Assembly (NCBI RefSeq): GCF_015207825.1
Contig: NZ_JADEWC010000011.1
Coordinates: forward strand, 29,592 to 93,591
Reading direction: 5' to 3'
DNA: 64,000 bases
Source of the DNA: Cyanobacterium stanieri LEGE 03274
GTDB taxonomy: Bacteria > Cyanobacteriota > Cyanobacteriia > Cyanobacteriales > Cyanobacteriaceae
Numbering within the stretch: position 1 is the first letter of the stretch; each line of letters opens with the position of its first letter. The notes beneath the pieces were generated by a model. That model worked only from the letters and a program-made list of their open reading frames with translations. It did not search any database and was not told the origin of the DNA. Shown one piece after another: positions 29,151-39,852 of the stretch. The position numbers and the translations under genes are program-made.

Positions 29151-31208
29151 TTATCCCCCCGTAATAGTAATTTGCTCAATAATTTGGTCTTTACTTAAAG
29201 CAGGTTCTAAACATGATAAACCACGACAAACTAAACCTACACTATTATCAGGAATATCTTTACTAATACAAGGCACAAAATTTGGTAAATATAACTGATT
29301 TAAATCCGCTAAAAGTTGTACATTACTTTTCACACTACTACCATCCAAAAACCATTTCAACCCAACAAATAAACTAGGACAACTCACGGGAGATTGAGTC
29401 ATTTTTTCAGCAAATAACTTAAGGGTTTTTTCTGCCTTATCAAAATACTCCAAATTATCAGTCATTAATCCTAGACGTACTAAATTAGCGACAGCAACAC
29501 CGTTAGGAGAAGGAGTAGCATTATCAATATAACCCTTCTCTTTGATTAATAAATCATCACTATTATCATAAGCATTATTGTAATAACCTCCATTTTCTTG
29601 ATCATAACAATAACGATCAAATTCCCCTTGTACTTTTATGGCTTTTTCTAACCAATAATTTCCCGCATTTAAGGAATTTTGTTGTAAATCAAGGAGAGCT
29701 TTAATTAAAAAAGCATAGTCTTCAGATTGTGCCAACACACTCACTTTGTTACCATAATTTAAACGGTGTAATCTTTGATTTTCCCATTGATTTTTGAGGA
29801 TAAATTTAACAGCAGTTTCCGCTAAATCTAAATATTTACTATCTCCAAAAACGCCAAAAGCCCTTGCCAAACCAGAAATCATTAAACTATTCCATGCTAC
29901 GATCATCTTTGTGTCAGTAACAGGAGGAATACGCCCTAACCACTCTAGGGATTTAGCTTCATCATTGTTACGGGCTGGGGGAAAATTAGTCACCTTATCA
30001 GGTTTACACCCGTAGCGCATGGTAAACAGTTTATCAAGGGCGGTTTTAACCGTAGGGTTAAGAGGTTTATCGGGGTGTTTTTGTAGCACATTTTTGCCCT
30101 CAAAATTACCCTCATTACTAATGGTAAATACTTCTTGAAAAGCAATTAATTCTTCATGGGTGAGAATTTGTTGTAAGTCGAGATAGTGCCAAATATAAAA
30201 ATCTCCTTCCTCTGGCTCTTCATCTTGAATATTAGCAAAATTATCGGCATCCTGAGAACTATAAAAATAACCTTCAGGGGCGGCCATTTCCCTTTCTAGC
30301 CAAGCTAAAGTACCTTCACAGGCGGTGCGATATTGGGTGGTTTCGGTGCCACTACTCCACAAATTCGCCAGAAATTCCATGATTAAACCATTATCATAGA
30401 GCATTTTTTCAAAGTGGGGAACTGTCCAAGTGGAATCAACGGTATAGCGATGAAATCCACCACCCACATGATCATAAATTCCGCCATTAACTAAGTCTGT
30501 GCCTCTTTCTATCGCTAGTTGATGGACTTTATGGGCGCTTTCGGGGGGAAGGGAGTGAATACCCATTAGGGTGGTATTACCGTAGGGCATCATGGGAAAA
30601 CGGGGGCTTCCGTATTGGTTACGGGCCAGAATTTGGCTATTTTTTTGTAATCCTTCGAGAAGGAGTTTTGAGTTAATGGGGTTATCGGGGTTGGGGTTAA
30701 AGCTGCTGTTGTGGTGAAGGATGTCGATAATTTCGTTTTTAAGGTTGTTAAGTTTGTCTGTTTGTTGATGGTAGAAGTTGTGGAGGGATTCAAGGATTTG
30801 TAGGAAGCCTGGCCGCCCGTAACGGGGTTCGAGGGGAAAATATGTACCACCATAAAAGGGAACTAAATCATCGGGGGTAAGGAAGATATTAAGGGGCCAT
30901 CCTCCTTGCCCTGTCATCATTTGTAGGGCTTGCATATAGATGCTGTCGATGTCTGGCCTTTCTTCTCTATCTACTTTGATGGCGATAAAGTTATTGTTAA
31001 GGTAAAGTGCGATCGCACCGTCAGAAAAAGCCTCACCTTCCATAACAGTACACCAATGACAACTAGAATACCCAATGGAAAGAAAAATAGGTTTTTGTTC
31101 TTGTTTTGCTTTATTTAAGGCTTCTTCACCCCAAGAATACCAGTTTATGGGGTTGTGGGCGTGTTTACGTAGGTAAAGACTTTGAGCGTGAAGAAGATTA
31201 TTAGGCAT
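29151..31208 (-). CDS. Thioredoxin-domain protein of the DUF255/YyaL family
   Basis: The 685-residue protein opens with [33 protein letters not shown] thioredoxin-like fold follows with the active-site pair CHWC ([16 protein letters not shown], near residue 48). The large C-terminal part (about 190-680) is an alpha/alpha barrel like glycoside-hydrolase-type folds, with repeated [32 protein letters not shown]. This matches the conserved YyaL/spermatogenesis-associated-20 family, whose biochemical role is unresolved. Cytoplasmic, monocistronic, with normal family length. Confidence 0.92.
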   Translation of the reverse strand: MPNNLLHAQSLYLRKHAHNPINWYSWGEEALNKAKQEQKPIFLSIGYSSCHWCTVMEGEAFSDGAIALYLNNNFIAIKVDREERPDIDSIYMQALQMMTGQGGWPLNIFLTPDDLVPFYGGTYFPLEPRYGRPGFLQILESLHNFYHQQTDKLNNLKNEIIDILHHNSSFNPNPDNPINSKLLLEGLQKNSQILARNQYGSPRFPMMPYGNTTLMGIHSLPPESAHKVHQLAIERGTDLVNGGIYDHVGGGFHRYTVDSTWTVPHFEKMLYDNGLIMEFLANLWSSGTETTQYRTACEGTLAWLEREMAAPEGYFYSSQDADNFANIQDEEPEEGDFYIWHYLDLQQILTHEELIAFQEVFTISNEGNFEGKNVLQKHPDKPLNPTVKTALDKLFTMRYGCKPDKVTNFPPARNNDEAKSLEWLGRIPPVTDTKMIVAWNSLMISGLARAFGVFGDSKYLDLAETAVKFILKNQWENQRLHRLNYGNKVSVLAQSEDYAFLIKALLDLQQNSLNAGNYWLEKAIKVQGEFDRYCYDQENGGYYNNAYDNSDDLLIKEKGYIDNATPSPNGVAVANLVRLGLMTDNLEYFDKAEKTLKLFAEKMTQSPVSCPSLFVGLKWFLDGSSVKSNVQLLADLNQLYLPNFVPCISKDIPDNSVGLVCRGLSCLEPALSKDQIIEQITITGG

Positions 31209-31283
31209 GGGTATAAAAGGCGTTGTCGTTGTTACCTTGATTTTATCAAAAATCTTGGGTTTAATATACGGATAATTGTCTAT

Positions 31284-32228
31284 TTAGTGACTTTCAAGGT
31301 GGGCAATAATTTGTTCATCTACACTAAAATCGGTGTCTTTTTTATCTCTTTGATTAGCTAAGTAATCATTTTCAAATGATTCTTTTAACCCTGAAATTAA
31401 ATCATATTTAGGTTGCCATGATAAGTCTTTTTGGGCTTTGGAAATATCGGTAAAAAAGTGTTGCATTCTGATGGGAAATGCTTTTCTTTTTCCTATATCA
31501 ATTTGATTGGGGTCATAATATCTAATATCAATGTCATTGGGATTTTTTCCCATGGCGGAGGCACAAGCAAGGGCTAATCCTGTGAAGGTGGTAAAACGAT
31601 CGCCCGATATGTTATATATTTGTCCTATGGCTTTACTATTACCTAATACCCTTGTCATGGCTGATGCTAAGTCTTCCACATGACCAAATTGAGTAATATA
31701 TAAACCATGGTGGGGAATTGGTATGGGTAAATTACGCCCTAAACGATCAAAAAACCAGTTTTCGAGATCATTATAATTGCCTGAGCCGTAGATGTACACG
31801 GGGCGAATGGAAGTGAAGGGGATACCCGATTGTTTAAGGTAGGCTTCGGTTTCAAATTTACCTCGGTGACGACTTTCGGGGTTGAGAGGGTCATCTTCTC
31901 GGTGGGGCATCTGATGGGATGGTAAGTAAACCCCCGCCGAGCTTACATAGACAAAATGGGATACTTGATCATAAAATAAATCTACAAGGGGTTTTGTATC
32001 TGATAAGGTGCGCCCGTTGTTGTCAAAAATGGCGTCAAATTTTTCTCCTTTTAACTTTTCTTGTAATTGTACCGCTGAAGTGCGATCGCCCCTAATTTGT
32101 TGAATACCATCCACGGGGGCGGGGTTATTACCTCTGTTAAATAAAACCACTTCATGGCCTTGATTTACTAACATTTTGGTAAGGGAAACCCCAATAAATC
32201 TAGTCCCCCCCATGATTAAAATACGCAT
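31284..32228 (-). CDS. NAD-dependent epimerase/dehydratase, CSP41-like
   Basis: The protein is 314 residues from ATG 32228 (MRILIMGGTRFIGVSLTKML); an upstream ATG at 32243 adds MSIYY before the Rossmann strand and is less likely. The NAD motif GGTRFIG is at 7-13, with FVYVSSAGVYLPSHQMPHRED and SIRPVYIYGSGNYNDLENWF in the extended-SDR positions. The end, FENDYLANQRDKKDTDFSVDEQII, is like cyanobacterial relatives of the plant chloroplast stem-loop binding protein CSP41. CSP41 proteins bind RNA and ribosomes in plastids. Whether this one is an RNA-binding protein or a sugar-nucleotide enzyme cannot be settled from the sequence. Confidence 0.82.
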   Translation of the reverse strand: MRILIMGGTRFIGVSLTKMLVNQGHEVVLFNRGNNPAPVDGIQQIRGDRTSAVQLQEKLKGEKFDAIFDNNGRTLSDTKPLVDLFYDQVSHFVYVSSAGVYLPSHQMPHREDDPLNPESRHRGKFETEAYLKQSGIPFTSIRPVYIYGSGNYNDLENWFFDRLGRNLPIPIPHHGLYITQFGHVEDLASAMTRVLGNSKAIGQIYNISGDRFTTFTGLALACASAMGKNPNDIDIRYYDPNQIDIGKRKAFPIRMQHFFTDISKAQKDLSWQPKYDLISGLKESFENDYLANQRDKKDTDFSVDEQIIAHLESH

Positions 32229-32292
32229 ATAATATATACTCAAACTCTACAATGCCCATTGTACAGTCAAAGAGAAATATAAGGTGACACCA

Positions 32293-35200
32293 TCAAACCG
32301 AGAGACTAATTTGAGAGCCGTTATCGGTTTTATATACCTCAATACGAGATTGAAAAGCCTCTTTAAATTGGGGCATATGGGTAACAGTCAAAATACAGGC
32401 AAAATCATCGGCAATCTTATTTAAAGCACCTATCAGGAGGTTACAACCTGTGTCGTCTTGAGTACCAAAACCTTCGTCAATAATTAATAATTGTAGCGCC
32501 GTACCCGATCTTTGGGTCAAAATACGGGAAAGGGCAAGACGAATAGAAAAATTAATCCGAAAACTTTCACCCCCCGAATAGGTTTCATAAGACCTTGTTC
32601 CTTGGGCATCGGAGATGATAATATCAAGGGTATCTTTAAAATTTGACTTAGATTTTTTCGATTTAGTTGTTTTCTCTTTTTGGGTAATAAATTGGATATG
32701 TAATTGATTATTAGTCAGACGACTTAAAATTTGATTTGCCTCGGCTTCTAATTGAGGTAAAAGATTTTCTATCATTAGGGCTTGAATACCGTTTTTGCCA
32801 AATGCTTTTTGTAATTCGGCATAAATACGATAGTTTTTCTCTATATCTTTAAGTTCTTTTTGTATATATTTTAGTTGTTTTTCATCTTTTTTAATATTAT
32901 CTAAAGATTGTTCTATACTTCCTTTTTTACTTAAAAACTCATTTATTTTGGTTCTAGTCAAGTTTACTTGTTGTTGAAGTTTGTTGATTTCTTCTTTATA
33001 GTCAACAAGGGTTGATAATTTTTGTTTTAAGTCATTAATGTTTGCTTCTTTTTCTTGAATTTCTTGATTATATTTAACTATTTTTTCTTGATATTCACTT
33101 ATTTTATTTTCTAATGATGGTATTCTTTTTTTAGCATCTTCTAGTTTTGAATACTCAAATTGATAATTTTGTAATTCTTGAATTTTTTTCCTTACCTGTT
33201 CATGATATTCTTCAGTGTAATTAATTTTTAATATTTTTTGGTTAACATCTTCAATATTTTGTTGTATATTTGAGTTATTTTTTAAATCTTCTAATTGTTT
33301 TGTAAAACTACTTAATTCTGTTGTATATTTATTAATATCTTGTTCAATAGTAGAAATTTTCTGTTCAGCATCCAATAATTTTTGATGATTACTTTCAGCC
33401 CAACGATATTTATATTCATTTTCTTTAACTAAACTATAGGTTTCCTCACTATAATTTAAGGCTTTTATTTTCTCTTTAACTTCGCTTAATTCTTGATTAA
33501 TATCAGGGAGATAATTTTGAGCATCGATAAGAAGAATTAAATTATTTTTTTGCGTGGAAATTTCTTCTAATTGTTCATAAACATCATCCATGCTATTAAG
33601 ATAATTTTCTAATCTAGCACACTCCTTTTGTAAACCTTCTTCCTTACTTAATTGACGTTGTAAATCTTGATATTCTTTATTTAATTCGGCTAAAGTGCGA
33701 TCGCACTTTATAATATCAGAATCATATTGCCAATAGGAATTTTCGAGATTTTTTAACTCCTTCAAGCCACTATCAATAACATGACGAAGATGGGCATCAT
33801 CTAACGGAGACTCACACACAGGGCAAACAGCATCATTATCAGCCCGTAAAGTATTTAACTTTTGATTAATTTCCTCAATCTGTTGATGAATATCATTTTT
33901 GTAACCTAAAAATCGTTTTTTATCTGCTAATTGATTAGCCTTTTTTTCCTCAATCCTAGTTAAATAATTCCTTTGTTTACCAATACTATCTAACTCTTGA
34001 GAAACATCAAAATATTGTTTTCTAACCTCAGGAATTTGTTGTAACTTTTCTTGTAAAGGATACTCTTGTTTTTCTAATTGCTCTACTTTAGCAGATAATT
34101 TAGCCTCCTCCTTTTCTAACTCCTTAATTAAACTAGATTCCTGCTGTTGTAAATAATAAAAATCATTTTTAACTAAGTCCAACTGAACAAATTTATCATG
34201 GTAATATTTAAACTGTGCTAAATCATTAATAACGTCATCCTTATTAGCGACAATCTTTTCTTTTTCTAACTTATCATCTTCCAATTGCCCCAAGCGGAAA
34301 TTAACATTACTAATATTTTGCTCTAAATCATTAATTCCTTGCCGTAAAGTTTCCTCTAAATTATTTCTTTCACTTATTAACCTCTTATACTCCTTCAATT
34401 TTTCCGTCAAAATTGTATCTTCCGCCAAACACTTTTCCCAATATTGATAATTATTAATAATCTCATCCTCTTTGCCCATCCTATCCCTTAAACTCTCCAT
34501 CTCCTCAAGCAATAATCTTTTATCCTCCACCAACTTATCAAGATTACTCCTAATCTCTAATAACTGATTATTTTGCCATATCAACTCTTTCTCTACCGTA
34601 TCTCTTTGAGTGCCTAAAACTTGAAATTCCTTTAAACTTTTTTCAGCATTATTATGCTCATTTTGATGATAAACCAAATCTTGATTAACATTATCAAGGG
34701 CAAAAAGATGACTTTCCTTCTCCTCCAACTTATTTTCCAATAAATCCCACTGCCCCTGAAGACGATTTTTTTCCTCCGTATAACCCTTCGCCATTTCCTT
34801 TGCCCTATCAGCAATTTTGTCATACTCATCCAACTTAAGTAATTTAACCAAAATCTCCTTTCTTTGAGCAGCCGCATAAGTCATAAACTTATCCGCTTGC
34901 CCTTGCTGTAAATAAGCAGAATTAACAAAAGTATCATAATCTATCTTTAAACAATCATTAATTCTTTCTTGGGTTTCATTTATCCCCTTTGCTGAAATAG
35001 AATTAAAATTATCATGGCTAAAAATTTGAAAATCTAAAGTTGAGCTTCCTTTTCTTTGTTTAGTACGAATAACACGATAAACTTGCCCACCATAACTAAA
35101 TTCAAAATCAACCCTAGTATTTTTTTCCCCTAAATGAATGACATCTTCACTACCTTTTGCCCTTGTTTTACCCCAAATAGCCCAAGTAATGGCTTCTAAT

Positions 35201-35319
35201 AAAGAAGACTTTCCAGCGCCATTAGCGCCACAGATACAAGCCGTGTGTAAACCATCAAAATCTAAAGTAGCCTGACGATAGCTAAGAAAGTTTTGTAAGA
35301 TAAGTTTTTTGGGAATCAT
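32293..35319 (-). CDS. sbcC: SbcC/Rad50-type SMC ATPase
   Basis: The 1008-residue protein has an N-terminal Walker A (GANGAGKSS, residues 31-39) and two long coiled coils of about 330 and 300 residues. Between them is a zinc hook C499-x-x-C502 (CPVCESP), and at the C-terminus the signature YSGGESFRINFSIRLALS and Walker B LQLLIIDEGFGTQDD. This is the ATPase of the Mre11-Rad50-like SbcCD nuclease, which processes hairpins and double-strand ends. SbcD (the nuclease) is not adjacent. The coiled-coil coding DNA is strongly AT-biased. Confidence 0.95.
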   Translation of the reverse strand: MIPKKLILQNFLSYRQATLDFDGLHTACICGANGAGKSSLLEAITWAIWGKTRAKGSEDVIHLGEKNTRVDFEFSYGGQVYRVIRTKQRKGSSTLDFQIFSHDNFNSISAKGINETQERINDCLKIDYDTFVNSAYLQQGQADKFMTYAAAQRKEILVKLLKLDEYDKIADRAKEMAKGYTEEKNRLQGQWDLLENKLEEKESHLFALDNVNQDLVYHQNEHNNAEKSLKEFQVLGTQRDTVEKELIWQNNQLLEIRSNLDKLVEDKRLLLEEMESLRDRMGKEDEIINNYQYWEKCLAEDTILTEKLKEYKRLISERNNLEETLRQGINDLEQNISNVNFRLGQLEDDKLEKEKIVANKDDVINDLAQFKYYHDKFVQLDLVKNDFYYLQQQESSLIKELEKEEAKLSAKVEQLEKQEYPLQEKLQQIPEVRKQYFDVSQELDSIGKQRNYLTRIEEKKANQLADKKRFLGYKNDIHQQIEEINQKLNTLRADNDAVCPVCESPLDDAHLRHVIDSGLKELKNLENSYWQYDSDIIKCDRTLAELNKEYQDLQRQLSKEEGLQKECARLENYLNSMDDVYEQLEEISTQKNNLILLIDAQNYLPDINQELSEVKEKIKALNYSEETYSLVKENEYKYRWAESNHQKLLDAEQKISTIEQDINKYTTELSSFTKQLEDLKNNSNIQQNIEDVNQKILKINYTEEYHEQVRKKIQELQNYQFEYSKLEDAKKRIPSLENKISEYQEKIVKYNQEIQEKEANINDLKQKLSTLVDYKEEINKLQQQVNLTRTKINEFLSKKGSIEQSLDNIKKDEKQLKYIQKELKDIEKNYRIYAELQKAFGKNGIQALMIENLLPQLEAEANQILSRLTNNQLHIQFITQKEKTTKSKKSKSNFKDTLDIIISDAQGTRSYETYSGGESFRINFSIRLALSRILTQRSGTALQLLIIDEGFGTQDDTGCNLLIGALNKIADDFACILTVTHMPQFKEAFQSRIEVYKTDNGSQISLSV

Positions 35320-35503
35320 AACAAGAGGAGGAATAAAATATCTATTTTGATATTCCGAACCAAGAAAATCTTGGCTAAAATTTTTTAAATACTCGGAATA
35401 GTCTCTATATTTGATTTATAACATGAAAAACCCTATGTTTTTCTTTTAATGATTCTTCCTTTATTTCATTTATCCCTAAAATATCAGGGTTGGGCGAATA
35501 TTC

Positions 35504-37621
35504 ATGACATTAATAAAATACAAAAATTTGTTAATCATATCCTTGGGCATCACCATGACAGGGGTTTCTTTTTTTCTTTTCCATCTTTTGACTATAAGGG
35601 AAAAAGAACAAATTGAACAACAAATTTCAGCTCAATTAGTTAATACTGAAAATAAAATTCAACGTAAATTAGAAGCAGAAATAAATGGGTTACAAAGATT
35701 TGTGAAAGGTTGGCAATTTAGAAAAGGTTATAACCGTTTAGAGTGGGAAAATGATGTTACCAATTTTTTATTAAATAGAGCTGGTTATCAGGCAATACAT
35801 TGGGTTGATACTGATTATATTGTACGCTGGATTGTCCCTGAGAAGGGAAATGAAAAGGCTTTAAATTTAGATCTAACTTTTGAAGAAAAAAGATTAGAAT
35901 CTTTAACAAAAGCAAGGGAAATTAGAGAAAGTTATATTAGTCCTCAGGTTAATTTAGTTCAAGGGGGAGAGGGTTTTATTATTTATAATCCTATATTTAT
36001 TGATGATGAATTTGATGGTTTTATTGTGGGGGTATTTAACACTGATGCTTTATTTAATTTTCTATTAAGGGATGAAACTATTAATGGTTATGAAGTTTTT
36101 ATTTATGATAACAATTCGTTGATTTATAGCACTACCTATGAAGATGAAAAAGATAATTTGTCGTGGCGAAAAAATAGTAATTTTAGCTATAAGGGCATTG
36201 AATGGGAAATAGCTTTTATTCCTAACAATAGTTTAATTAGAGAAAATCAATCTCCCCTTCCTCTGGTGGTTTTGATTGCGGGGGTAGTTATTTCTTGGTT
36301 ATTGGTATGGGGTTTAAATTCTTTGTGGAATGCTAGTAATCGTAATGTGTTGTTGGAGAAAGCGAGGGCGGAAGCCGAAAGCGCTAATGATGCTAAGAGT
36401 CAATTTTTAGCGATGATGAGTCATGAAATTCGTACTCCCCTTAATGGTATATTTGGCATTCTCAATTTATTAAAGGATACTTCTTTAAGTGATGAGCAAT
36501 ATGATTTTATTCAAACCATTGAGGATAGTGGTAAAAGTTTGTTGTTGATTATTAATGATATTTTAGATTTTTCTAAGATTGAGTCGGGGAGATTACATTT
36601 AGTGTCTGAGGATTTTAATTTACAACAGTGTATTAAGAATGTGATTGATTTGCTTAGTTTTCAAGCAAAAAGTCAGGGATTAGATTTGAGGTTGTTATGG
36701 GCATCTGATACTCCTGTATATGTGCGGGGAGATGTGGGGCGTGTGCGACAGGTGTTGATTAATTTAATTGGTAATGCTTTAAAGTTTACGAAACAAGGGG
36801 GGGTAACGGTGGAGGTTACGAGGATTGATGATGGGGAGGATGGTTATTTAATTCAATTTGTGGTGAAGGATACGGGCATTGGTATTGCTAAGGAAAATCA
36901 GGAGAAGTTGTTTAATCCTTTTGTACAAGCGGATGGGGCGATAAATCGTCGCTATGGAGGCACGGGTTTGGGTTTGGTGATTAGTCGTCGTTTGGCTAGG
37001 TTGATGGGAGGTGATATTTGGTTTAGTAGTGAGTTGGGTTTTGGTTCTAATTTTTATTTTACTATAAAGGTAGTAGGTGCGATCGCCCCTGAGTCGGTTT
37101 CCCAAGGTATTGCGGCATCGGAAAGTAAATTAAAAGTGAGTGGGGAAAATATCTCTATCCATTTGCCCCAAAAAGCCCTGGGGGCGCTGTCAGTTAAGCA
37201 ACAAAATTGTTTCACCTCAGACAAAAAAGCCCATAATAGTTTGCGAATTTTAGTGGCAGAAGATAACCCCGTCAATCAAAAAGTCGCCCTTTTATTACTA
37301 AAAAAATTGGGCTATTCCCCCGCCATCGCCACCAATGGTTTAAAAGTGGTAGAAGCCTTTGAGGAAAATAGTTATGATATTGTGCTGATGGATATGCAAA
37401 TGCCCGAAATGGATGGTTTAAGCGCCACCCAGTGGATTAGAAAAAATATTCAAAATTCCCAACAACCTTATATTATCGCCATGACGGCTAATGCGACAAA
37501 AAATGATGAAAAACGCTGTTTTGAGGCAGGAATGGATGACTACATCAGTAAACCTTTTGATTTTCAAGTTTTAACCGAAAAATTACATTTTTTAGAAACG
37601 GTAGTCAGTGAAATTGGTTAA
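35504..37621 (+). CDS. Hybrid sensor histidine kinase/response regulator with extracytoplasmic sensor
   Basis: Domains in the 705-residue protein: membrane helix 7-28, an extracytoplasmic CHASE-like sensor (about 40-255), a second helix ([21 protein letters not shown], about 250-270), HisKA with H307 ([15 protein letters not shown]), HATPase with [14 protein letters not shown] and [13 protein letters not shown], and a receiver domain with phospho-acceptor D630 ([10 protein letters not shown]) and the conserved Lys in ISKPFD. It would sense a signal outside the plasma membrane and relay phosphate. No HPt domain or partner regulator is adjacent, so it is an orphan kinase. It stands between sbcC and pgk in opposite and same orientations respectively. 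Confidence 0.93.
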   Translation: MTLIKYKNLLIISLGITMTGVSFFLFHLLTIREKEQIEQQISAQLVNTENKIQRKLEAEINGLQRFVKGWQFRKGYNRLEWENDVTNFLLNRAGYQAIHWVDTDYIVRWIVPEKGNEKALNLDLTFEEKRLESLTKAREIRESYISPQVNLVQGGEGFIIYNPIFIDDEFDGFIVGVFNTDALFNFLLRDETINGYEVFIYDNNSLIYSTTYEDEKDNLSWRKNSNFSYKGIEWEIAFIPNNSLIRENQSPLPLVVLIAGVVISWLLVWGLNSLWNASNRNVLLEKARAEAESANDAKSQFLAMMSHEIRTPLNGIFGILNLLKDTSLSDEQYDFIQTIEDSGKSLLLIINDILDFSKIESGRLHLVSEDFNLQQCIKNVIDLLSFQAKSQGLDLRLLWASDTPVYVRGDVGRVRQVLINLIGNALKFTKQGGVTVEVTRIDDGEDGYLIQFVVKDTGIGIAKENQEKLFNPFVQADGAINRRYGGTGLGLVISRRLARLMGGDIWFSSELGFGSNFYFTIKVVGAIAPESVSQGIAASESKLKVSGENISIHLPQKALGALSVKQQNCFTSDKKAHNSLRILVAEDNPVNQKVALLLLKKLGYSPAIATNGLKVVEAFEENSYDIVLMDMQMPEMDGLSATQWIRKNIQNSQQPYIIAMTANATKNDEKRCFEAGMDDYISKPFDFQVLTEKLHFLETVVSEIG

Positions 37622-37671
37622 GGTATGATTTTTAGTTTACTTTGGCAATAGGGAATGGGTAATGGGCAAAG

Positions 37672-37710
37672 GTACAATCTATTTATAACGAATTTGCCGA
37701 ACTTGATATA
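37672..37710 (-). repeat. Dispersed intergenic repeat, fragment E
   Basis: On the minus strand this reads CAAGTTCGGCAAATTCGTTATAAATAGATTG in effect, matching the first ~40 bp of copies A, B and C. It is a truncated copy upstream of pgk, preceded by heptamer units (GGGAATG, GGTAATG) at 37650-37668. Confidence 0.55.
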
Positions 37711-37843
37711 ACACCATGAATATGAGAATCAAACAAAACCATTATCAATTGTGAATTGTCCATCATCATTGTAAAATTTGCAAAGAGTAAAGTTTTTTAC
37801 TTTAAATATATTAAATTTTTGATAAACAAAAGGACATATATCC

Positions 37844-39046
37844 ATGGCAAAAAAAACTATTGCAAATTTAAGCGCATCAGATTTAGAGGGAAAAAGAGTA
37901 TTAGTCAGGGTTGATTTTAACGTACCCATGGACGGCGGAAAAATCACCGATGACACCCGTATTAGAGCCGCTTTGCCCACCATTAACGAATTAACCTCAA
38001 AAGGAGCAAAAGTAATTTTATGTAGCCATATGGGGCGTCCCAAGGGTGAGGTAAAAGATAGTTTGCGTTTAACCGCTGTGGGTGTACGTTTATCCGAGTT
38101 ATTGGGTAAAAATGTTGTTAAATGTGATGATTGTATTGGTGATGCCGTCACTGCCGCTGTTAATGGTTTGAATAATGGCGATGTAGCATTACTCGAAAAT
38201 CTCCGTTTTTATAAGGAAGAGGAAGCCAATGACGCTGAATTTGCCAAAAAATTAGCTAGTAACGCTGATTTATACGTAAATGATGCTTTTGGTACTGCCC
38301 ACCGCGCCCATGCTTCTACTGAGGGGGTTACTCACCATCTTTCTACTTCTGTGGCAGGTTTCTTGATTGAGAAGGAATTAGAATTTTTACAAAAAGCCAT
38401 CGAAGCCCCTAAACGCCCTCTAGTAGCCATTATTGGTGGTTCTAAGGTTTCTAGTAAAATTGGGGTAATTGAAACTTTACTGGAAAAATGTGACAAACTC
38501 ATCATCGGTGGTGGAATGATTTTCACTTTCTACAAAGCCCGTGGTTTGGCTGTGGGTAAGTCTTTGGTTGAGGAAGATAAGTTAGAATTGGCTAAGGCTT
38601 TGGAAGCTAAGGCAAAAGAAAGAGGAGTGGAATTTTTATTACCTACTGATGTGGTGGTAGCTGATAATTTTGCCCCCGATGCTAATGCTCAAACCGTTGC
38701 GGTGGAAAATATTCCCGATGGTTGGATGGGCTTAGATATTGGCCCTGATGCTATTAAAACTTTCCAAGATGCCCTCGCTGATTGTGGTAGCGTTATCTGG
38801 AATGGCCCTATGGGTGTGTTTGAATTTGATAAATTTGCTCAAGGTACAGAGGCGATCGCCCATACCCTTGCAGGATTAACTGAAGGTGGTACAATTACTA
38901 TCATCGGCGGTGGAGACTCCGTAGCGGCGGTAGAAAAAGTAGGGGTAGCCGAAAAAATGAGCCACATTTCCACTGGTGGTGGTGCAAGTTTAGAGTTATT
39001 AGAAGGTAAAGTATTACCCGGTATCGCTGCTTTAAACGAAGCCTAA
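37844..39046 (+). CDS. pgk: Phosphoglycerate kinase
   Basis: The 400-residue protein has the signature [16 protein letters not shown] near residue 19, SHMGRPKG near 62, the [10 protein letters not shown] 3-phosphoglycerate site, [13 protein letters not shown], and C-terminal [11 protein letters not shown] for nucleotide binding. The length is normal. It interconverts 1,3-bisphosphoglycerate and 3-phosphoglycerate in the Calvin cycle and glycolysis. An AGGACAT-type ribosome-binding site precedes the ATG. Monocistronic in this context. Confidence 0.98.
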   Translation: MAKKTIANLSASDLEGKRVLVRVDFNVPMDGGKITDDTRIRAALPTINELTSKGAKVILCSHMGRPKGEVKDSLRLTAVGVRLSELLGKNVVKCDDCIGDAVTAAVNGLNNGDVALLENLRFYKEEEANDAEFAKKLASNADLYVNDAFGTAHRAHASTEGVTHHLSTSVAGFLIEKELEFLQKAIEAPKRPLVAIIGGSKVSSKIGVIETLLEKCDKLIIGGGMIFTFYKARGLAVGKSLVEEDKLELAKALEAKAKERGVEFLLPTDVVVADNFAPDANAQTVAVENIPDGWMGLDIGPDAIKTFQDALADCGSVIWNGPMGVFEFDKFAQGTEAIAHTLAGLTEGGTITIIGGGDSVAAVEKVGVAEKMSHISTGGGASLELLEGKVLPGIAALNEA

Positions 39047-39052
39047 TTTTTA

Positions 39053-39098
39053 GGTTTCAGGTGTCAGGTATTAGGTGTTAGGTATTAGGAATTAGGGT
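39053..39098. repeat. Heptamer (STRR-type) tandem repeats
   Basis: Units TCAGGTG, TCAGGTA, TTAGGTG, TTAGGTA, TTAGGAA follow at a strict seven-base period directly after pgk. The same AGGTGTTAGG/AGGTATCAGG type is found near 22170 and 22478. Confidence 0.65.
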
Positions 39099-39160
39099 AA
39101 ATCCTCTATACAGAGTAAACTAATAAAATTAATTAACAAATATATTTAAATAATGAATTT

Positions 39161-39214
39161 TAGTTCAATTTATTGAACGTTGACTCTTAGCCGTGAAATT
39201 CATTGCATGATGGG
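39161..39214 (-). repeat. Dispersed intergenic repeat, fragment D (inverted)
   Basis: TAGTTCAATTTATTGAACG followed by TTAGCCGTG, AATTCATTGCA and GATGGG is the reverse complement of the right half of copies A/B with a few changes. The frame upstream of ycf51 passes through it, which argues against that upstream start. Confidence 0.6.
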
Positions 39215-39272
39215 TTATGGTAATTTTTACTCCATTCCCTATTCTCCATTCCTTCAATTATCAATTACATTT

Positions 39273-39791
39273 ATGGAATCTACTTTAGACTTTGCCACTT
39301 ATACATTATGGTCTGCCTATGGCACCATTGCATTTTTAATTTTGGCCATTCTCGGATTTATTTTTAAATGGGGTTTTCGTTTCCGCTTTGTGGGTGCGAC
39401 AGGCTTTATGATAGTGTTAACCATTGGCTTATTTGGCTTAAGTTTAGGCTTATTTGGGCGCCCGACTATCCCCAATGCTACTCGCTTTAACCTCGTTTAT
39501 GACAATGGCGCTAATCAAGCGGTAATTGCTGTATCTAATGATATTACTAAAGAGCAATTGGAAGCGACTCTACAACAAGCCGCCGTTGATTTATTTTCCT
39601 ATGGCAGAAGTGCCACTGATGGTGATGCTAAGTTAACCGTTAGGGCAAGGGCGCAATACCATGGTGATGGTTTTACTTATCCTATCTATTTAGGGCAATT
39701 AAGGCGATCGCTCTTTGAACAGGAAGATGATAACATTGATTTACAAATATTTGATCAAGAGTTTGCCCGTTTACAATCTTTGCAAAGTTAA
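39273..39791 (+). CDS. Ycf51 family protein
   Basis: From the ATG at 39273 (MESTLDFATYTLWSAYGTIAFLIL) the protein has 172 residues. The frame continues 93 bp upstream, but that part is read from repetitive DNA (fragment D and heptamers), so it is unlikely to be coding. Two membrane helices (about 12-29 and 36-58) are followed by a soluble domain with RFNLVYDNGANQAVIAVSNDITKEQLEATLQQAAVDLFSYGR and YPIYLGQLRRSL. This matches Ycf51 (DUF2518), found in cyanobacteria and some algal plastids and of unknown function. Confidence 0.82.
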   Translation: MESTLDFATYTLWSAYGTIAFLILAILGFIFKWGFRFRFVGATGFMIVLTIGLFGLSLGLFGRPTIPNATRFNLVYDNGANQAVIAVSNDITKEQLEATLQQAAVDLFSYGRSATDGDAKLTVRARAQYHGDGFTYPIYLGQLRRSLFEQEDDNIDLQIFDQEFARLQSLQS

Positions 39792-39852
39792 TTTGACTCT
39801 ATTCCCTTGATAATGGATTACTCAGACACAAAAAATTATCATACCTTGTGAG

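Noticed and set aside
39180..39272. N-terminal extension of Ycf51
   Set aside because: The frame is open but encoded by repeat fragment D and heptamers; MESTLDF at 39273 fits the family.
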